Below, one piece after another: positions 36,083 to 45,031 of a stretch of DNA of 64,000 nt; positions within the stretch are counted from its first letter, which is position 1, and each line of letters begins with the position of its first letter. Under the pieces are notes generated by a model that was not told the origin of the DNA, searched no databases, and saw only the letters and a list, made by a program, of their open reading frames with translations. Origin of the DNA: Candidatus Tumulicola sp. (GTDB lineage Bacteria; Vulcanimicrobiota; Vulcanimicrobiia; Vulcanimicrobiales; Vulcanimicrobiaceae); contig DASXDT010000006.1 of NCBI GenBank assembly GCA_036490475.1, positions 868,001-932,000 on the forward strand, given 5' to 3'. The position numbers and the translations under genes are program-made.

Positions 36083-36240
36083 GCGATCGCGTTGGCGATA
36101 AGATAGACGAGGAACAGCACGATGACCGCGATTGCAAAGGGAATTTGATGGCGCTGGATAGCGAGCGGAACTAGCAAGACGAAGCAGATCGCGCCGAACA
36201 TCGCCATCGTGAGGATGCGCCCGATGACGGCGACGTTCAT
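36058..36240 (-). CDS. small two-segment membrane protein, unknown function
   Basis: 60 residues: two hydrophobic stretches (about 8-28 and 32-52) joined by a short polar turn (QRHQIP) and a basic C-terminal tail (WRRTFRR). It is not a family I recognise. It starts 4 bases inside the end of parB and ends inside the 5' part of thiE, so it lies in a run of overlapping frames and is probably expressed. Confidence 0.6.
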   Translation of the reverse strand: MNVAVIGRILTMAMFGAICFVLLVPLAIQRHQIPFAIAVIVLFLVYLIANAIAWRRTFRR

Positions 36241-37088
36241 GATTCGCCGAGCAGCAGCTCGCCGATACGCACGAGCTCATCGCTATTGGTAAAACGCAAT
36301 TCGATGCGTCCTCCGCGCTTACCACGAACGAGCGCCGCGTGCGCACCATAGCGTTCGCGCAGGCGGTTTTCGAAATCGAGTTCGTCGGGCGTTAAGCCGG
36401 TGCGCCGTCGGACCTTCGTCGTTGCGATGCCGGCCGCAATTCGCTCGAGCGCGCGCACCGTCAGTCCTTCACGAATCGCGCGCTCGGCCAGCGCGATGCG
36501 ACGCTCGGGCGGCGCGGCCAGCAACGCGCGCGCGTGACCGGCCGACAGCTTCGCCGCGGCGACCATCGCTTTAATCGCGTCCGGGAGCGTCAGCAGTCGC
36601 AGCGCATTCGCAATCGCGGGACGGCTCTTTCCCAACCGTTGCGCGACCTCGTCTTGCGTAAGTCCGTGCTCGTCGGTCAGATCGGCGAAGCCGGCGGCTT
36701 CTTCGAGCGGATTCAAATCCTCGCGCTGCAGATTTTCGATCATCGCCAGTTCGAGCGCGACGCGGTCGTCGCTATCTCGCACGATGGCGGGAATCGTGGC
36801 GCGCTGTAATGCCGCGCTCGCGCGCCAGCGCCGCTCTCCGGCGATCAATTCGTAATCGTCGCCGCGCCGCCGGACGATGACGGGAACCAACACGCCGTAT
36901 TCGGCGATCGAACGCTGCAAATCGTCGAGCGGTTGCGCATCGAATAGTTTACGCGGTTGGCGCGCGTTAGGCGAAATGCGTGCGACGGGTATTTCGCGCA
37001 ACGCCTCATCGCGCGAGGACGGCGCAAGTGCGCTGCCGCTCAGTAACGCGTCGAGGCCTTTCCCGAGACCTCGTTTTGGGGTGCTCAC
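36237..37088 (-). CDS. parB: chromosome partitioning protein ParB
   Basis: ParB binds parS and spreads as a CTP-dependent clamp. 283 residues: an N-terminal ParA-interacting segment (PKRGLGKGLDALL), the CTP/ParB domain with NARQPRKLFD and IAGERRWRASAAL, the helix-turn-helix (TQDEVAQRLGKSRPAIANALRLL) and a C-terminal dimerisation domain. It overlaps parA by 4 bases. Its sites are at 39275-39290 and 39354-39369. Confidence 0.97.
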   Translation of the reverse strand: MSTPKRGLGKGLDALLSGSALAPSSRDEALREIPVARISPNARQPRKLFDAQPLDDLQRSIAEYGVLVPVIVRRRGDDYELIAGERRWRASAALQRATIPAIVRDSDDRVALELAMIENLQREDLNPLEEAAGFADLTDEHGLTQDEVAQRLGKSRPAIANALRLLTLPDAIKAMVAAAKLSAGHARALLAAPPERRIALAERAIREGLTVRALERIAAGIATTKVRRRTGLTPDELDFENRLRERYGAHAALVRGKRGGRIELRFTNSDELVRIGELLLGES

Positions 37089-37858
37089 GAAGCGACGCGC
37101 TCGGCGTCGAGCATTTCACGAGCGAGCGAAAGGTACGCTTGCGCACCCCGGCTCTTCACATCGAACAGAACGACCGGGCGGCCGAACGACGGCGCTTCGG
37201 AGATGCGCACGTTGCGCGGAATCTGTGTTTTAAACATTTCGCGCGGAAAGAACTTCACGAGTTCGTCGAGCACTTCGCCCGCCAATCGAGTGCGGCCGTC
37301 GAACATCGTCACCAGCACGCCGCCAACTCGCAGCTGCGGGTTGAGCGCCTGGCGCACGCGGCCAACGACAGCAACCAGTTGCGACAACCCCTCGAGCGCG
37401 TAATACTCGGCTTGCACCGGAATAAGGCATTCCGAGGCGGCCGTCAGCGCGTTGACCGTCAATAAGCCCAACGACGGGGGACAGTCGATCAACACGAAAT
37501 CGTAGCGTTCGGCAACCGGCGCCAACGCCTGGCGCAAACGAGTTTCGCGCGATAGTGCCGACACGAGTTCTATTTCGGCGCCGGCCAAATCGATCGTGGC
37601 CGGCAACAGAAACAGCGTTTCGAGCTCGGTCGAAACGATCGCGTCGTCCGCGGCCACGTCGTGCAAAAGAACGTCGTACGTATCGTGCCGCACTTGCGTT
37701 TTGTCGACGCCGAATCCGGTCGTCGCATTGCCCTGCGGATCGGCATCGACGATCAGCACCCGACTTCCGCATACCGCTAGGGCCGCACCAAGGTTGACGG
37801 CCGTCGTGCTCTTGCCGACGCCCCCTTTTTGATTGACCAAAGCGATGATGCGCGGCAG
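37085..37858 (-). CDS. parA: chromosome partitioning ATPase ParA (Soj)
   Basis: A deviant Walker ATPase that drives origin segregation with ParB. About 257 residues. The motif QKGGVGKSTTAVNLG is followed by DADPQGNATTGFG and the switch II DCPPSLG. The first strand (RIIALVN) needs codons upstream of TTG 37840, and the only start-like codon before the in-frame stop is CTG 37858, with GAGG 8 bases before it. I therefore start at CTG 37858, giving the family-typical opening PRIIALVNQKGG. If CTG is not used, the protein loses most of its first beta strand. Confidence 0.95.
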   Translation of the reverse strand: MPRIIALVNQKGGVGKSTTAVNLGAALAVCGSRVLIVDADPQGNATTGFGVDKTQVRHDTYDVLLHDVAADDAIVSTELETLFLLPATIDLAGAEIELVSALSRETRLRQALAPVAERYDFVLIDCPPSLGLLTVNALTAASECLIPVQAEYYALEGLSQLVAVVGRVRQALNPQLRVGGVLVTMFDGRTRLAGEVLDELVKFFPREMFKTQIPRNVRISEAPSFGRPVVLFDVKSRGAQAYLSLAREMLDAERVAS

Positions 37859-37867
37859 GTTCCAACC

Positions 37868-39295
37868 TCACTTGGCGAGCGCCGCGCGCTCGGTATACCG
37901 GTCGAAGTATTGTTCCAAAAGGAGCAACAGCGAAGTGCGCTCGTTACGCTCGGGTGCATCGGTGACCTGCTCGAACAACCAGTGCAGCGCTTCGCCCACT
38001 CGCGCGTCGCCACGAAAGCCGGAATCGACCAGTCCGCGCCGCACCATCGCATCGATGACGTCGCTGCCGCGCACGTGCAGGTCGGTCACCGAAAATGCCG
38101 GTTTACGGTCGATTTCGGCCGATACACGTTCGGCGAAACGCTCGTTGTGGTCGCCGCGTTTCGGTAATCCCGAGCCGGCGACGTCGGCTTGTCGAACGGC
38201 GAAAAGGCGATCGATCCGTGCGAGTCCGACGCGACGGATGAAGCGCCGCACGGCTGCGTCGCTCAACGCTTCATCGGCTGCGAACATATGCAGCGCTACC
38301 AGCTGCGACACGTCGTCGACGATCTCGTTCGAAAAGCGTAGCCGCGTCAGCATCTGGGCGGCCATTTCGGAGCCGACGCTCTCGTGGCGATAAAAGTGCG
38401 GCCCGTCTTTCGTGCGTGGTTTTCCAACGTCGTGCAGCAGTGCGGCGAGCCGTAGCGTGAGGTCGCCCGGCGGCGTCGCGTCGACCGTCGCCATCGCGTG
38501 ATGCCACACATCGTAGGCGTGCCACTCGTTTTGTTCCACGCCGTAGCCCTCGGTCAACTCCGGCCAGAACTCGCGTAAAACGCCGGTTTTCCTCAGCAAT
38601 TCGAGGCCGGTCGACGGTCGCGGAGCTTTCAACAGCAGCTTGCTGAGTTCGTCGGCGATACGTTCCGGAGAAATCGTCGGCGTCAGGTGCGCCGAGCGCG
38701 TCATCGCTTCGAGCGTTTCGGCCGTGGGTGCATAGGCGAATCGAGCTGCGAATTGCGCTGCTCGCAGCATGCGCAGCGGATCTTCCTCGAATGCCTTGCG
38801 ACTGAGGATGTCGATTTGGCGCAACGCGATGTCGCCGACGCCCCCATACGGATCGACCAGTATTCCAGAGGGAAGCGCGCGTGCCAGCATGTTCATGCGG
38901 AAATCGCGCCGGCCGAGATCGTCCTCGAGCGACACGTCGGGCCCGCTTTGCACCTCGAACTGCCGGTGTCCGGCGCCGGTGGAACGTTCGCGACGGGGCA
39001 ACGCGATATCGACGGTCCGCCCAAAGAGCGTCAGCTTGACGACTGCAAACGCCGCTCCCACGACGTCGACACGGCCTAACGGTTGAAGGCATTCAAGCAA
39101 GCGCTCGGCAGTAATGCCGGTGACTAAGTAATCGAGATCGTCCTGCGTTTCGACGCTTTCACCGGCTGCCTGACGGAAATGGTCGCGAACTCGGCCGCCC
39201 ACGGCGTACAGGCTCCCGGCCGGCAGCACCTCAGCCAATCGACGATCGATGACTGCGTCGATGCCTCGCTCTGGCGTTTCACGTGAAACAGTCAT
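37868..39295 (-). CDS. CCA-adding enzyme / poly(A) polymerase family
   Basis: 475 residues. Class II nucleotidyltransferase head: GGRVRDHF, the catalytic DDLDYLV (two aspartates), and GRRDFRMNMLA, then the neck with EEDPLRMLRAAQFAARF. The C-terminal half has an HD domain motif (LLHDVGKPRT), frequent in bacterial CCA enzymes. It should repair or add tRNA 3' CCA; poly(A) polymerase activity cannot be excluded. The first codons carry one of two parS sites (VSRET is its translation). Confidence 0.92.
   Translation of the reverse strand: MTVSRETPERGIDAVIDRRLAEVLPAGSLYAVGGRVRDHFRQAAGESVETQDDLDYLVTGITAERLLECLQPLGRVDVVGAAFAVVKLTLFGRTVDIALPRRERSTGAGHRQFEVQSGPDVSLEDDLGRRDFRMNMLARALPSGILVDPYGGVGDIALRQIDILSRKAFEEDPLRMLRAAQFAARFAYAPTAETLEAMTRSAHLTPTISPERIADELSKLLLKAPRPSTGLELLRKTGVLREFWPELTEGYGVEQNEWHAYDVWHHAMATVDATPPGDLTLRLAALLHDVGKPRTKDGPHFYRHESVGSEMAAQMLTRLRFSNEIVDDVSQLVALHMFAADEALSDAAVRRFIRRVGLARIDRLFAVRQADVAGSGLPKRGDHNERFAERVSAEIDRKPAFSVTDLHVRGSDVIDAMVRRGLVDSGFRGDARVGEALHWLFEQVTDAPERNERTSLLLLLEQYFDRYTERAALAK
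39275..39290. promoter_or_regulatory. parS site in the cca coding start (15 of 16)
   Basis: CGTTTCACGTGAAACA matches the parS consensus TGTTTCACGTGAAACA at all but the first base. It overlaps codons 2-7 of cca. ParB, encoded about 2 kb away, is the expected ligand. Confidence 0.85.
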
Positions 39296-39353
39296 GGTAG
39301 TAGTTCATCTTTCTTTCCCGCCGGGAAACCCTCCGGGAAGCTCGCTCATCCAA

Positions 39354-39369
39354 TGTTTCACGTGAAACA
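39354..39369. promoter_or_regulatory. perfect parS site between rsmG and cca
   Basis: TGTTTCACGTGAAACA, a perfect 16-base palindrome identical to the bacterial parS consensus. It lies in the 122-base gap between rsmG and cca, 79 bases centre to centre from the second site. Confidence 0.93.
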
Positions 39370-39417
39370 GTCGGGCGAAGCGAGGCGCCGGATACGGGCG
39401 TTCGAGGGTTACCGGCT

Positions 39418-40095
39418 CTAGCGCTCGAGGCAGAGTGGGCGCTGATCCGGCACCCCGGCTCGCCGCGGGAAGCGCTGCGGGGTGGGACCCAGCTTCCGCA
39501 CCAAGATGATCCGCCGGTCACCCCCGGCCGGCAGCTCGGCCTCCACTTCAGCTGCTAGCACCGGTGCAGCATCGCTCATCGCTGCGCGCTCCGTTTCGTC
39601 GAGTTTGCCGCGCTGCAAGAGCGCTACTCCGCCCGCGGCGACGAACGGAAGCAGCAGTTCCATGACGGTCGGACCGCTACCGACGGCGCGGGCGGTTCCC
39701 GTGGTGAAGTGATCGCGCAGTCGCCCGACATGTCCGGCAACCTCGGCGCGTTCGTTCACGACTTCGCCCTCAAGCTCTAGCTCGTCGAGTGCTCTACGCA
39801 GGAAAAGGGCTTTTTTCTGCGTCGTTTCCACCATCGTGATTGGCCGGCCCGAAGCGATCGCCAGCGGAATGGCTGGAAAGCCGGCGCCCGAGCCGACGTC
39901 AATGAGGTCCGCTCCCAGATACGGTAGCAGTGAAAGGCTGTCAAGCAGGTGGGGAGCCAAGTCGTCCTCGGTCTTCGCGCCGGTGAGGTTCAGCGAACGA
40001 TTCGTTTCAAGGACCAGGCGCCCGTATCGGGCGAGCCGGTCGCGAACGCCGGGTTCGACGCCGGCTGCATCGAGCAGCTCGGGCAGCAATGCCAT
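39418..40095 (-). CDS. rsmG: 16S rRNA (guanine-527-N7) methyltransferase RsmG
   Basis: 225 residues with the GidB/RsmG pattern: LNLTGAKTEDDLAPHLLDSL, the SAM-binding loop DVGSGAGFPAIPLAI, and METTQKKALFLRRAL (here VETTQKK). Its stop precedes the parS site. The ATG at 40095 shares one base with the DUF302 stop. In many genomes rsmG lies between mnmG and parA, as here with two genes inserted. Confidence 0.95.
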   Translation of the reverse strand: MALLPELLDAAGVEPGVRDRLARYGRLVLETNRSLNLTGAKTEDDLAPHLLDSLSLLPYLGADLIDVGSGAGFPAIPLAIASGRPITMVETTQKKALFLRRALDELELEGEVVNERAEVAGHVGRLRDHFTTGTARAVGSGPTVMELLLPFVAAGGVALLQRGKLDETERAAMSDAAPVLAAEVEAELPAGGDRRIILVRKLGPTPQRFPRRAGVPDQRPLCLER

Positions 40096-40499
40096 CAGCC
40101 GATGGAGATCGCCGCGACTAGTATCTCTTGCGCCTTCGTCAGCCGGCCCGCCAGCTCGGGCGGGACGCCGTCTTCGCGCAACATGTGCTCGGCCGGGTGG
40201 AACGCGATCACGGTCGTGCCGTCGGGTCGTTCACGCGCCAGGACTCGCAGCGGAAGATCGAGTGCCGCTCCTGGTGCGGCCAGCATGACGGGCGTCCCCC
40301 CGGCGGGAGAGCCGTAGATCAAGACCGTCGCCGGCAGCATCTCCAGGCCGGCCTCACGGGCTCCGGCGGCATGGTCGATTTCGGAGAAAACGCGCATTCC
40401 CGCACCTTCGATTGTTTGCTTCAGACGGTCGACCGTCGCCGAAAACGGCAGTCCTGAAACGTGCTCGACGGCGGCCCCGTCGCGAACCGGGTTATCCAC
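40095..40499 (-). CDS. DUF302-family protein
   Basis: 134 residues: [25 protein letters not shown] at the start, then [22 protein letters not shown] and [21 protein letters not shown]. This is the DUF302 fold, often a small standalone protein of unknown function in redox or stress contexts. GTG 40499 has GGAG upstream and overlaps mnmG by 8 bases. No signal peptide. Confidence 0.88.
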   Translation of the reverse strand: MDNPVRDGAAVEHVSGLPFSATVDRLKQTIEGAGMRVFSEIDHAAGAREAGLEMLPATVLIYGSPAGGTPVMLAAPGAALDLPLRVLARERPDGTTVIAFHPAEHMLREDGVPPELAGRLTKAQEILVAAISIG

Positions 40500-42363
40500 G
40501 ATATTCTCCCTCTGTTACGGCCACTTGCGGGCGGCCAACAAAGACACTTAAAATTGCTACGTCCGCGGGGGTTACGCCCGGGATGCGCCCGGCGGCTCCA
40601 AGCGTCTCGGGACGCCGGCCGGTCAGTTTTTCGCGTGCTTCCCTCGATAGCGCTACCACCGCTCCGTAGTCGAACCAACTGGGAATCGGTACGCGCTCGG
40701 CCTTAGCGGCCTTTTCGATCGCGAGTTCCTGTCGCTTCACGTATCCGGCGATCTTGATTTCCAACGTGACTCGCTCGCCGATCTCGTCGGTGAGTCGGGG
40801 GTCGAAGTCCGTCGCGACATCGGAGTAAACAACCTCGGGCCGCCGCAAGGCCGATGCAATGGTCGTACCCGCTTCGAAGCGGTGCCCCCGCACATAGCGC
40901 GTGATTTCCGCACGACGAAGCCCGTCATCGAGCGCGTCGCGACGGGAGCCAAATGCCTCCCAGGCCTCGTCGCCGATCAATCCCGCTTCGCGTCCGACCG
41001 GGGTCAGGCGCAGATCGGCGTTGTCGTGCCGCAGCACGATCCGATGCTCGGCGCGCGAGGTCAACATGCGGTACGGCTCGTCGACGTCCTTGGTAACGAG
41101 ATCGTCGATCAGGACGCCGATGTACGCTTGGTCTCGACCGAGCCGAACGGGCGCCTTCCCCAGGGCGGCGCGCGCCGCATTGATCCCGGCCATCAGACCT
41201 TGTGCGGCCGCCTCTTCGTAGCCTGACGTCCCATTCAACTGGCCGCAGTGGTACAAGCCGGCGACGCGCCGCGTTTCGAGCGTCGGCAGCAGCTCGATCG
41301 GCGGTACGGCGTCGTATTCGACGGCATAGCCCGGCCGGAGCATCGAGCAATGCTCTAAGCCGCGCATCGAATGCAGCATCGCCAGTTGCACGTCGGCCGG
41401 GAGCGACGTCGAGAAGCCGCCGACGTACAGCGTCGGCTCGTCCCAGCCTTCGGGCTCGATGAATATCTGATGGCTCGGGTTGTGGGCAAATTTAATGACT
41501 TTGTCTTCGATCGATGGACAGTAGCGAGGTCCGATTCCGCGGATCAAGTCGAGACCGTAGAGTGGCGATTTGGCCAAGTTATCGCGTACGAGCGCGTGGG
41601 TTTGCGCGTTGGTTTCGGTGATGTAGCACGGAAGTTGCGGACCGGCAAATCGCACCGGCGACCGGTATGAAAACATGAGTGGGACGGCACTCGGTGGCTG
41701 CTCCACCATCGCGGCACGGTCGATCGTGGCGCGATCGATGCGCGGCGGCGTTCCGGTTTTCAGCCGTCTCGTCGGGAATCCGAGCCGGCGCAGCGTGCGC
41801 GACAGTTCTGTCGCCGGCGCTTCACCAAAGCGGCCTTCGGGCAGAACGACGTCGCCGCGGAACGACTGTCCGCCAAGAAACGTGCCGGTCGCCAGCACCA
41901 CGCGGCGCGCGCGAAACGTGCGGCCGTCGGAGGTGACTACGCCTCGCACGGCGCCGCCCGAGGTCAGGACGTTATCGATCAGTCCGGCAACGATCGTAAT
42001 ATTTTCGATGCCGCGCATTTCTGCGACGGCGTTGCGTGCATAGGCCGGCTTGTCCATTTGCTGGCGAAGCGCTCGAACGGCCGGTCCCTTGCTTTCGTTC
42101 AGGAAGCGAACGTGTAGCGAGCTGCGATCGGCCAAGCTTCCCATTGCGCCGCCGAGCGCGTCGATTTCTCGCACCAGTTGACCTTTGGCGCTTCCGCCGA
42201 TCGAAGGATTACACGGGAGCGTACAAATTTTCGACGGATCGCCGGTTAGCAAAAGCGTCGGCACGCCCAAATGCGCCGACGCCAAGGCCGCTTCCAAGCC
42301 GGCATGTCCGCCGCCGACGACGATGACTGCTGCATCGTCGTCGCGCGTCGTCGAGATCGTCAC
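40492..42363 (-). CDS. mnmG: tRNA uridine 5-carboxymethylaminomethyl modification enzyme MnmG
   Basis: The FAD-dependent partner of MnmE in wobble-uridine modification (U34). 623 residues from GTG 42363, the family length. FAD-binding [33 protein letters not shown] with the conserved cysteine, and C-terminal [17 protein letters not shown] plus [16 protein letters not shown] are all family hallmarks. The start overlaps the HdeD-family gene by 4 bases. mnmE lies one gene upstream. Confidence 0.97.
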   Translation of the reverse strand: MTISTTRDDDAAVIVVGGGHAGLEAALASAHLGVPTLLLTGDPSKICTLPCNPSIGGSAKGQLVREIDALGGAMGSLADRSSLHVRFLNESKGPAVRALRQQMDKPAYARNAVAEMRGIENITIVAGLIDNVLTSGGAVRGVVTSDGRTFRARRVVLATGTFLGGQSFRGDVVLPEGRFGEAPATELSRTLRRLGFPTRRLKTGTPPRIDRATIDRAAMVEQPPSAVPLMFSYRSPVRFAGPQLPCYITETNAQTHALVRDNLAKSPLYGLDLIRGIGPRYCPSIEDKVIKFAHNPSHQIFIEPEGWDEPTLYVGGFSTSLPADVQLAMLHSMRGLEHCSMLRPGYAVEYDAVPPIELLPTLETRRVAGLYHCGQLNGTSGYEEAAAQGLMAGINAARAALGKAPVRLGRDQAYIGVLIDDLVTKDVDEPYRMLTSRAEHRIVLRHDNADLRLTPVGREAGLIGDEAWEAFGSRRDALDDGLRRAEITRYVRGHRFEAGTTIASALRRPEVVYSDVATDFDPRLTDEIGERVTLEIKIAGYVKRQELAIEKAAKAERVPIPSWFDYGAVVALSREAREKLTGRRPETLGAAGRIPGVTPADVAILSVFVGRPQVAVTEGEYRG

Positions 42364-42920
42364 ACGGCCGCGACGGCACCGCCTGCTGACGGATGCGCAC
42401 GTAAGCGAAACGCCAGCGCGATCATGATGATGCCGAAGACGACTGCATACGTCGCGACGATCCAAATAATCGACACTGCGGCCGCGATCGGATGCCAGAA
42501 CATGAAGACGCCGAACACGATCGACGCGAGCCCGGCTAGGATGAGCAGCCACTCGTTTGCGATCGCTTTGCGCAGCTGTATGCCGGCTGCGATCTCGAGT
42601 ATGCCGGTAACGAACGCCCACACCGCGATCGTGAAATACACCGCCAAAATCGTGATGCGGACGTCATAAAACGTTACGACACCGATGGCTAAGCCGACGA
42701 TGCCTTCGAGTACGAACGGCCACCAGCGCTCGTGCGCTTGCGCGGCCCGAACTGCGGAAACGATTGCAAAAATGCCGTCGACGAATGCATACGCACCGAA
42801 CAGAATGCACACGACATACCACGTTACGCCGGGCAAAGCGAATGCAAGAATACCGAAGATGACGGCTGCGATGCCGCGGATGAGGAGCGCCCACCAGTTG
42901 CGGGCGAGAACGTGAACCAT
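42360..42920 (-). CDS. HdeD-family membrane protein
   Basis: 186 residues with six evenly spaced hydrophobic segments and paired repeats ([37 protein letters not shown]), the HdeD/DUF308 pattern. In E. coli HdeD is linked to acid resistance; the general function is not established. ATG 42920 has AAGGAG upstream at good spacing. Sits between mnmE and mnmG, which are usually adjacent. Confidence 0.88.
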   Translation of the reverse strand: MVHVLARNWWALLIRGIAAVIFGILAFALPGVTWYVVCILFGAYAFVDGIFAIVSAVRAAQAHERWWPFVLEGIVGLAIGVVTFYDVRITILAVYFTIAVWAFVTGILEIAAGIQLRKAIANEWLLILAGLASIVFGVFMFWHPIAAAVSIIWIVATYAVVFGIIMIALAFRLRAHPSAGGAVAAV

Positions 42921-42974
42921 GTCCGTGCTCCTTATGGATGGCGCGACAGAAAAACGATGCATTCGCCTTCAACG

Positions 42975-42995
42975 GCGCATGCGGAAATCATGCGC
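42975..42995 (-). terminator. hairpin between mnmE and the HdeD-family gene
   Basis: GCGCATG / CATGCGC forms a perfect 7-base stem with a 7-base loop, 19 bases past the mnmE stop. No adjacent U-run, although a T-rich stretch lies about 25 bases further on. It may moderate read-through from mnmE. Confidence 0.35.
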
Positions 42996-43014
42996 TGTCG
43001 GTGTGCGAACGCGA

Positions 43015-44361
43015 TCACTTGCCGATGCAAAACCGAGCGAATATACGGTCCAGCAGCTCTTGGGCGGCGGCATTTTCGGTAACGTGGCCGAGCGCGGCGA
43101 TGGCGCGCTGCAACTCACCCGTAATCAAATCGACCGGTTCGCCGCGGCGCAGGGTCGCGGCCGCGAGGTTCGACGCTTCCAGTGCCTCGTTGACGGCGTC
43201 GAACTCGCGCAGGGCGGCGAGATGCGGCCGCTCGACGTCGGGATCTTCGCCGTTCCATCCGGCGACGGCCAGCGCGCGCTCGATCCGTTCGACGGTTTGG
43301 GAATCCCACGTGCTGCCGCGAACGGCGTCCGGCCCGTTGTAGCTGCGGGCACCCGCATCGCCGGCGTCGGCCTTGTTCAAAAATACCACGCGTGGCCGGC
43401 CGTCCGTCCGATCCAAAAGCTCGCGCGCGGTCAGGTCGAGCGGCATCGAACCGTCGATCACGAGCAGCGCGACCCGCGCCCCATCGAGCGCCCGTCGCGT
43501 TCGCTCGATGCCTTCCGACTCGAGCCGTCCGGCGCCGGAGCGGATGCCGGCGGTATCGACGAGGCGCACCGGCACGTTGCCGATGGCGATCGACTCCTCA
43601 ATGGTGTCGCGCGTAGTTCCGGCGATCTCCGACACCATGGCACGATCTTCGCCGAGCAGGGCATTCAGGAGCGAAGACTTGCCGGCATTGGGCGGTCCCA
43701 CGATGGCGACCGTAACGCCCTCTCGCACCAGGCGGCCGCGCTCGCCGTCGCGCTGCAGGCCCTCGAGACGCACGATCGCAGCCTCGATCGCCGCCAGCAA
43801 AACGGCCGGATCCGGGTCGGGGACTTCATCGGGAAAGTCGACCGCCGCTGCCAACAGCTCGAGCGCGTCGCGTAAACCCGCGCGAACGTCCGCGACGTGG
43901 GCGGTGAGTCCGCCGGCCAGGTTAGCGCGAGCGGCACGAGCGGCCGAGCGCGTTTCGGCCGAGATGAGGTCGGCCACCGCTTCGGCCTGATGCAGTCCGA
44001 GTTTGCCGTTCAGAAACGCGCGCCGCGTGAATTCACCGGCATCGGCATAACGAGCACCGCAGGCGATCCACGCCCGAACGACCTCGCGGACGATGACCGG
44101 CGAGCCATGCAGCTGGAGCTCGAGTACGTCTTCGCCGGTGTAACTCGCCGGCGCCGGAAAGAACAGCGCCAGGCCATCGTCGATCGCGCGGCCGGTTTCG
44201 TCGAGCACTTCGACTCGAGCTGCAACGCGCGGCTGCAGAAGGCTGCGGCCGCGAACGAGACGGGCTGCCAGCGTCCGAACGCCCGGTCCGCTAGCACGAA
44301 CGACGGCCAGCGCACCACGGCCGGGCGGCGTCGCCGGAGCGACGATCGTTTCGCCGCCCAA
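43015..44361 (-). CDS. mnmE: tRNA modification GTPase MnmE
   Basis: 448 residues: an N-terminal tetrahydrofolate-binding domain (IVAPATPPGRGALAVVRASG), a helical domain, the inserted G domain with GPPNAGKSSLLNALLG, GTTRDTIEE and DTAGIR, and the C-terminal CIGK whose cysteine (445) is needed for modification. Works with MnmG on U34 of tRNAs. Eight bases after jag. Confidence 0.97.
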   Translation of the reverse strand: MGGETIVAPATPPGRGALAVVRASGPGVRTLAARLVRGRSLLQPRVAARVEVLDETGRAIDDGLALFFPAPASYTGEDVLELQLHGSPVIVREVVRAWIACGARYADAGEFTRRAFLNGKLGLHQAEAVADLISAETRSAARAARANLAGGLTAHVADVRAGLRDALELLAAAVDFPDEVPDPDPAVLLAAIEAAIVRLEGLQRDGERGRLVREGVTVAIVGPPNAGKSSLLNALLGEDRAMVSEIAGTTRDTIEESIAIGNVPVRLVDTAGIRSGAGRLESEGIERTRRALDGARVALLVIDGSMPLDLTARELLDRTDGRPRVVFLNKADAGDAGARSYNGPDAVRGSTWDSQTVERIERALAVAGWNGEDPDVERPHLAALREFDAVNEALEASNLAAATLRRGEPVDLITGELQRAIAALGHVTENAAAQELLDRIFARFCIGK

Positions 44362-44369
44362 CTCGCGGT

Positions 44370-45026
44370 CTAGGCCGGAAAAATGACGACCCGGCGTTCC
44401 GGTTCTTCGCCTTCGGACTCGGTCCGAACGTCCGGAAACTCGGTCAGCGCCAGATGCACGATCTTGCGTTCCGACGGCAGCATCGGTTCGAGACGTTGCG
44501 GCGAACTCTCGCGGATCGCACGGTCGCGCGTCGCCAGCGCCAGCGATTTGAGATGCTCGGCGCGGCGAGCGCGATAGCCTTCGGCATCGACCGTGTAATA
44601 GCGGCGATTGTTGCGAACGCCCGCGTTGAGGGCGTTGTTGATGACGAGGTTCATGGCTTCGAGCGTGTTGCCGTGACGCCCGATCAACATGCCCAACTCG
44701 GGGCCGGTGACTTCCAGATATTCACCTTCCGAGCGCGGGATGTAATGAATTTCGGTGTTTTGCAGACCCATCAGTCGCAGTAGCTCGGCAAGGATGTCGT
44801 GTGCCGGCTTGGCGTTGTCGGGAAGATCGAAATGCTCTTGCGTGGCACTCGATCGATGCAACGGCGCACCGTATCGACGGCCGTTGCCCGGCGGGCGTCC
44901 GCCGGTGCGACGGGCTCCGTCGCCGCCGCGCTGCACGCGGTTGTCTCCGCCGGGACGGCCCGGAATTGCCCGGTCGCGAATGTTGGCGGGTTGTTCTTCG
45001 TATTCGAAATCGTCTTCGTATAACAT
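44370..45026 (-). CDS. Jag/KhpB-type KH and R3H RNA-binding protein
   Basis: 218 residues from ATG 45026. The N-terminal 75 residues are acidic then Gly/Arg-rich and probably disordered (several RRTGGRPPG-type patches); the Jag_N domain is missing. A KH domain (TGPELGMLIGRHGNTLEAMNLVIN) and an R3H domain (HLKSLALATRDRAIRESSPQRLEPMLPSERKIVHLAL) follow in sequence. Position after yidC matches jag/khpB in many bacteria. The RG-rich tail could itself bind RNA. Confidence 0.9.
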   Translation of the reverse strand: MLYEDDFEYEEQPANIRDRAIPGRPGGDNRVQRGGDGARRTGGRPPGNGRRYGAPLHRSSATQEHFDLPDNAKPAHDILAELLRLMGLQNTEIHYIPRSEGEYLEVTGPELGMLIGRHGNTLEAMNLVINNALNAGVRNNRRYYTVDAEGYRARRAEHLKSLALATRDRAIRESSPQRLEPMLPSERKIVHLALTEFPDVRTESEGEEPERRVVIFPA

Positions 45027-45031
45027 TACGA

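Noticed and set aside
34700-36240. TPP riboswitch for thiD/thiE
   Set aside because: Neighbouring genes overlap, leaving no leader, and no THI-box-like sequence was seen.
40488-40498. DnaA-box-like TTATCCACG at the DUF302 start
   Set aside because: Isolated, one mismatch, and explained by coding sequence (GTGGATAAC is the gene start).
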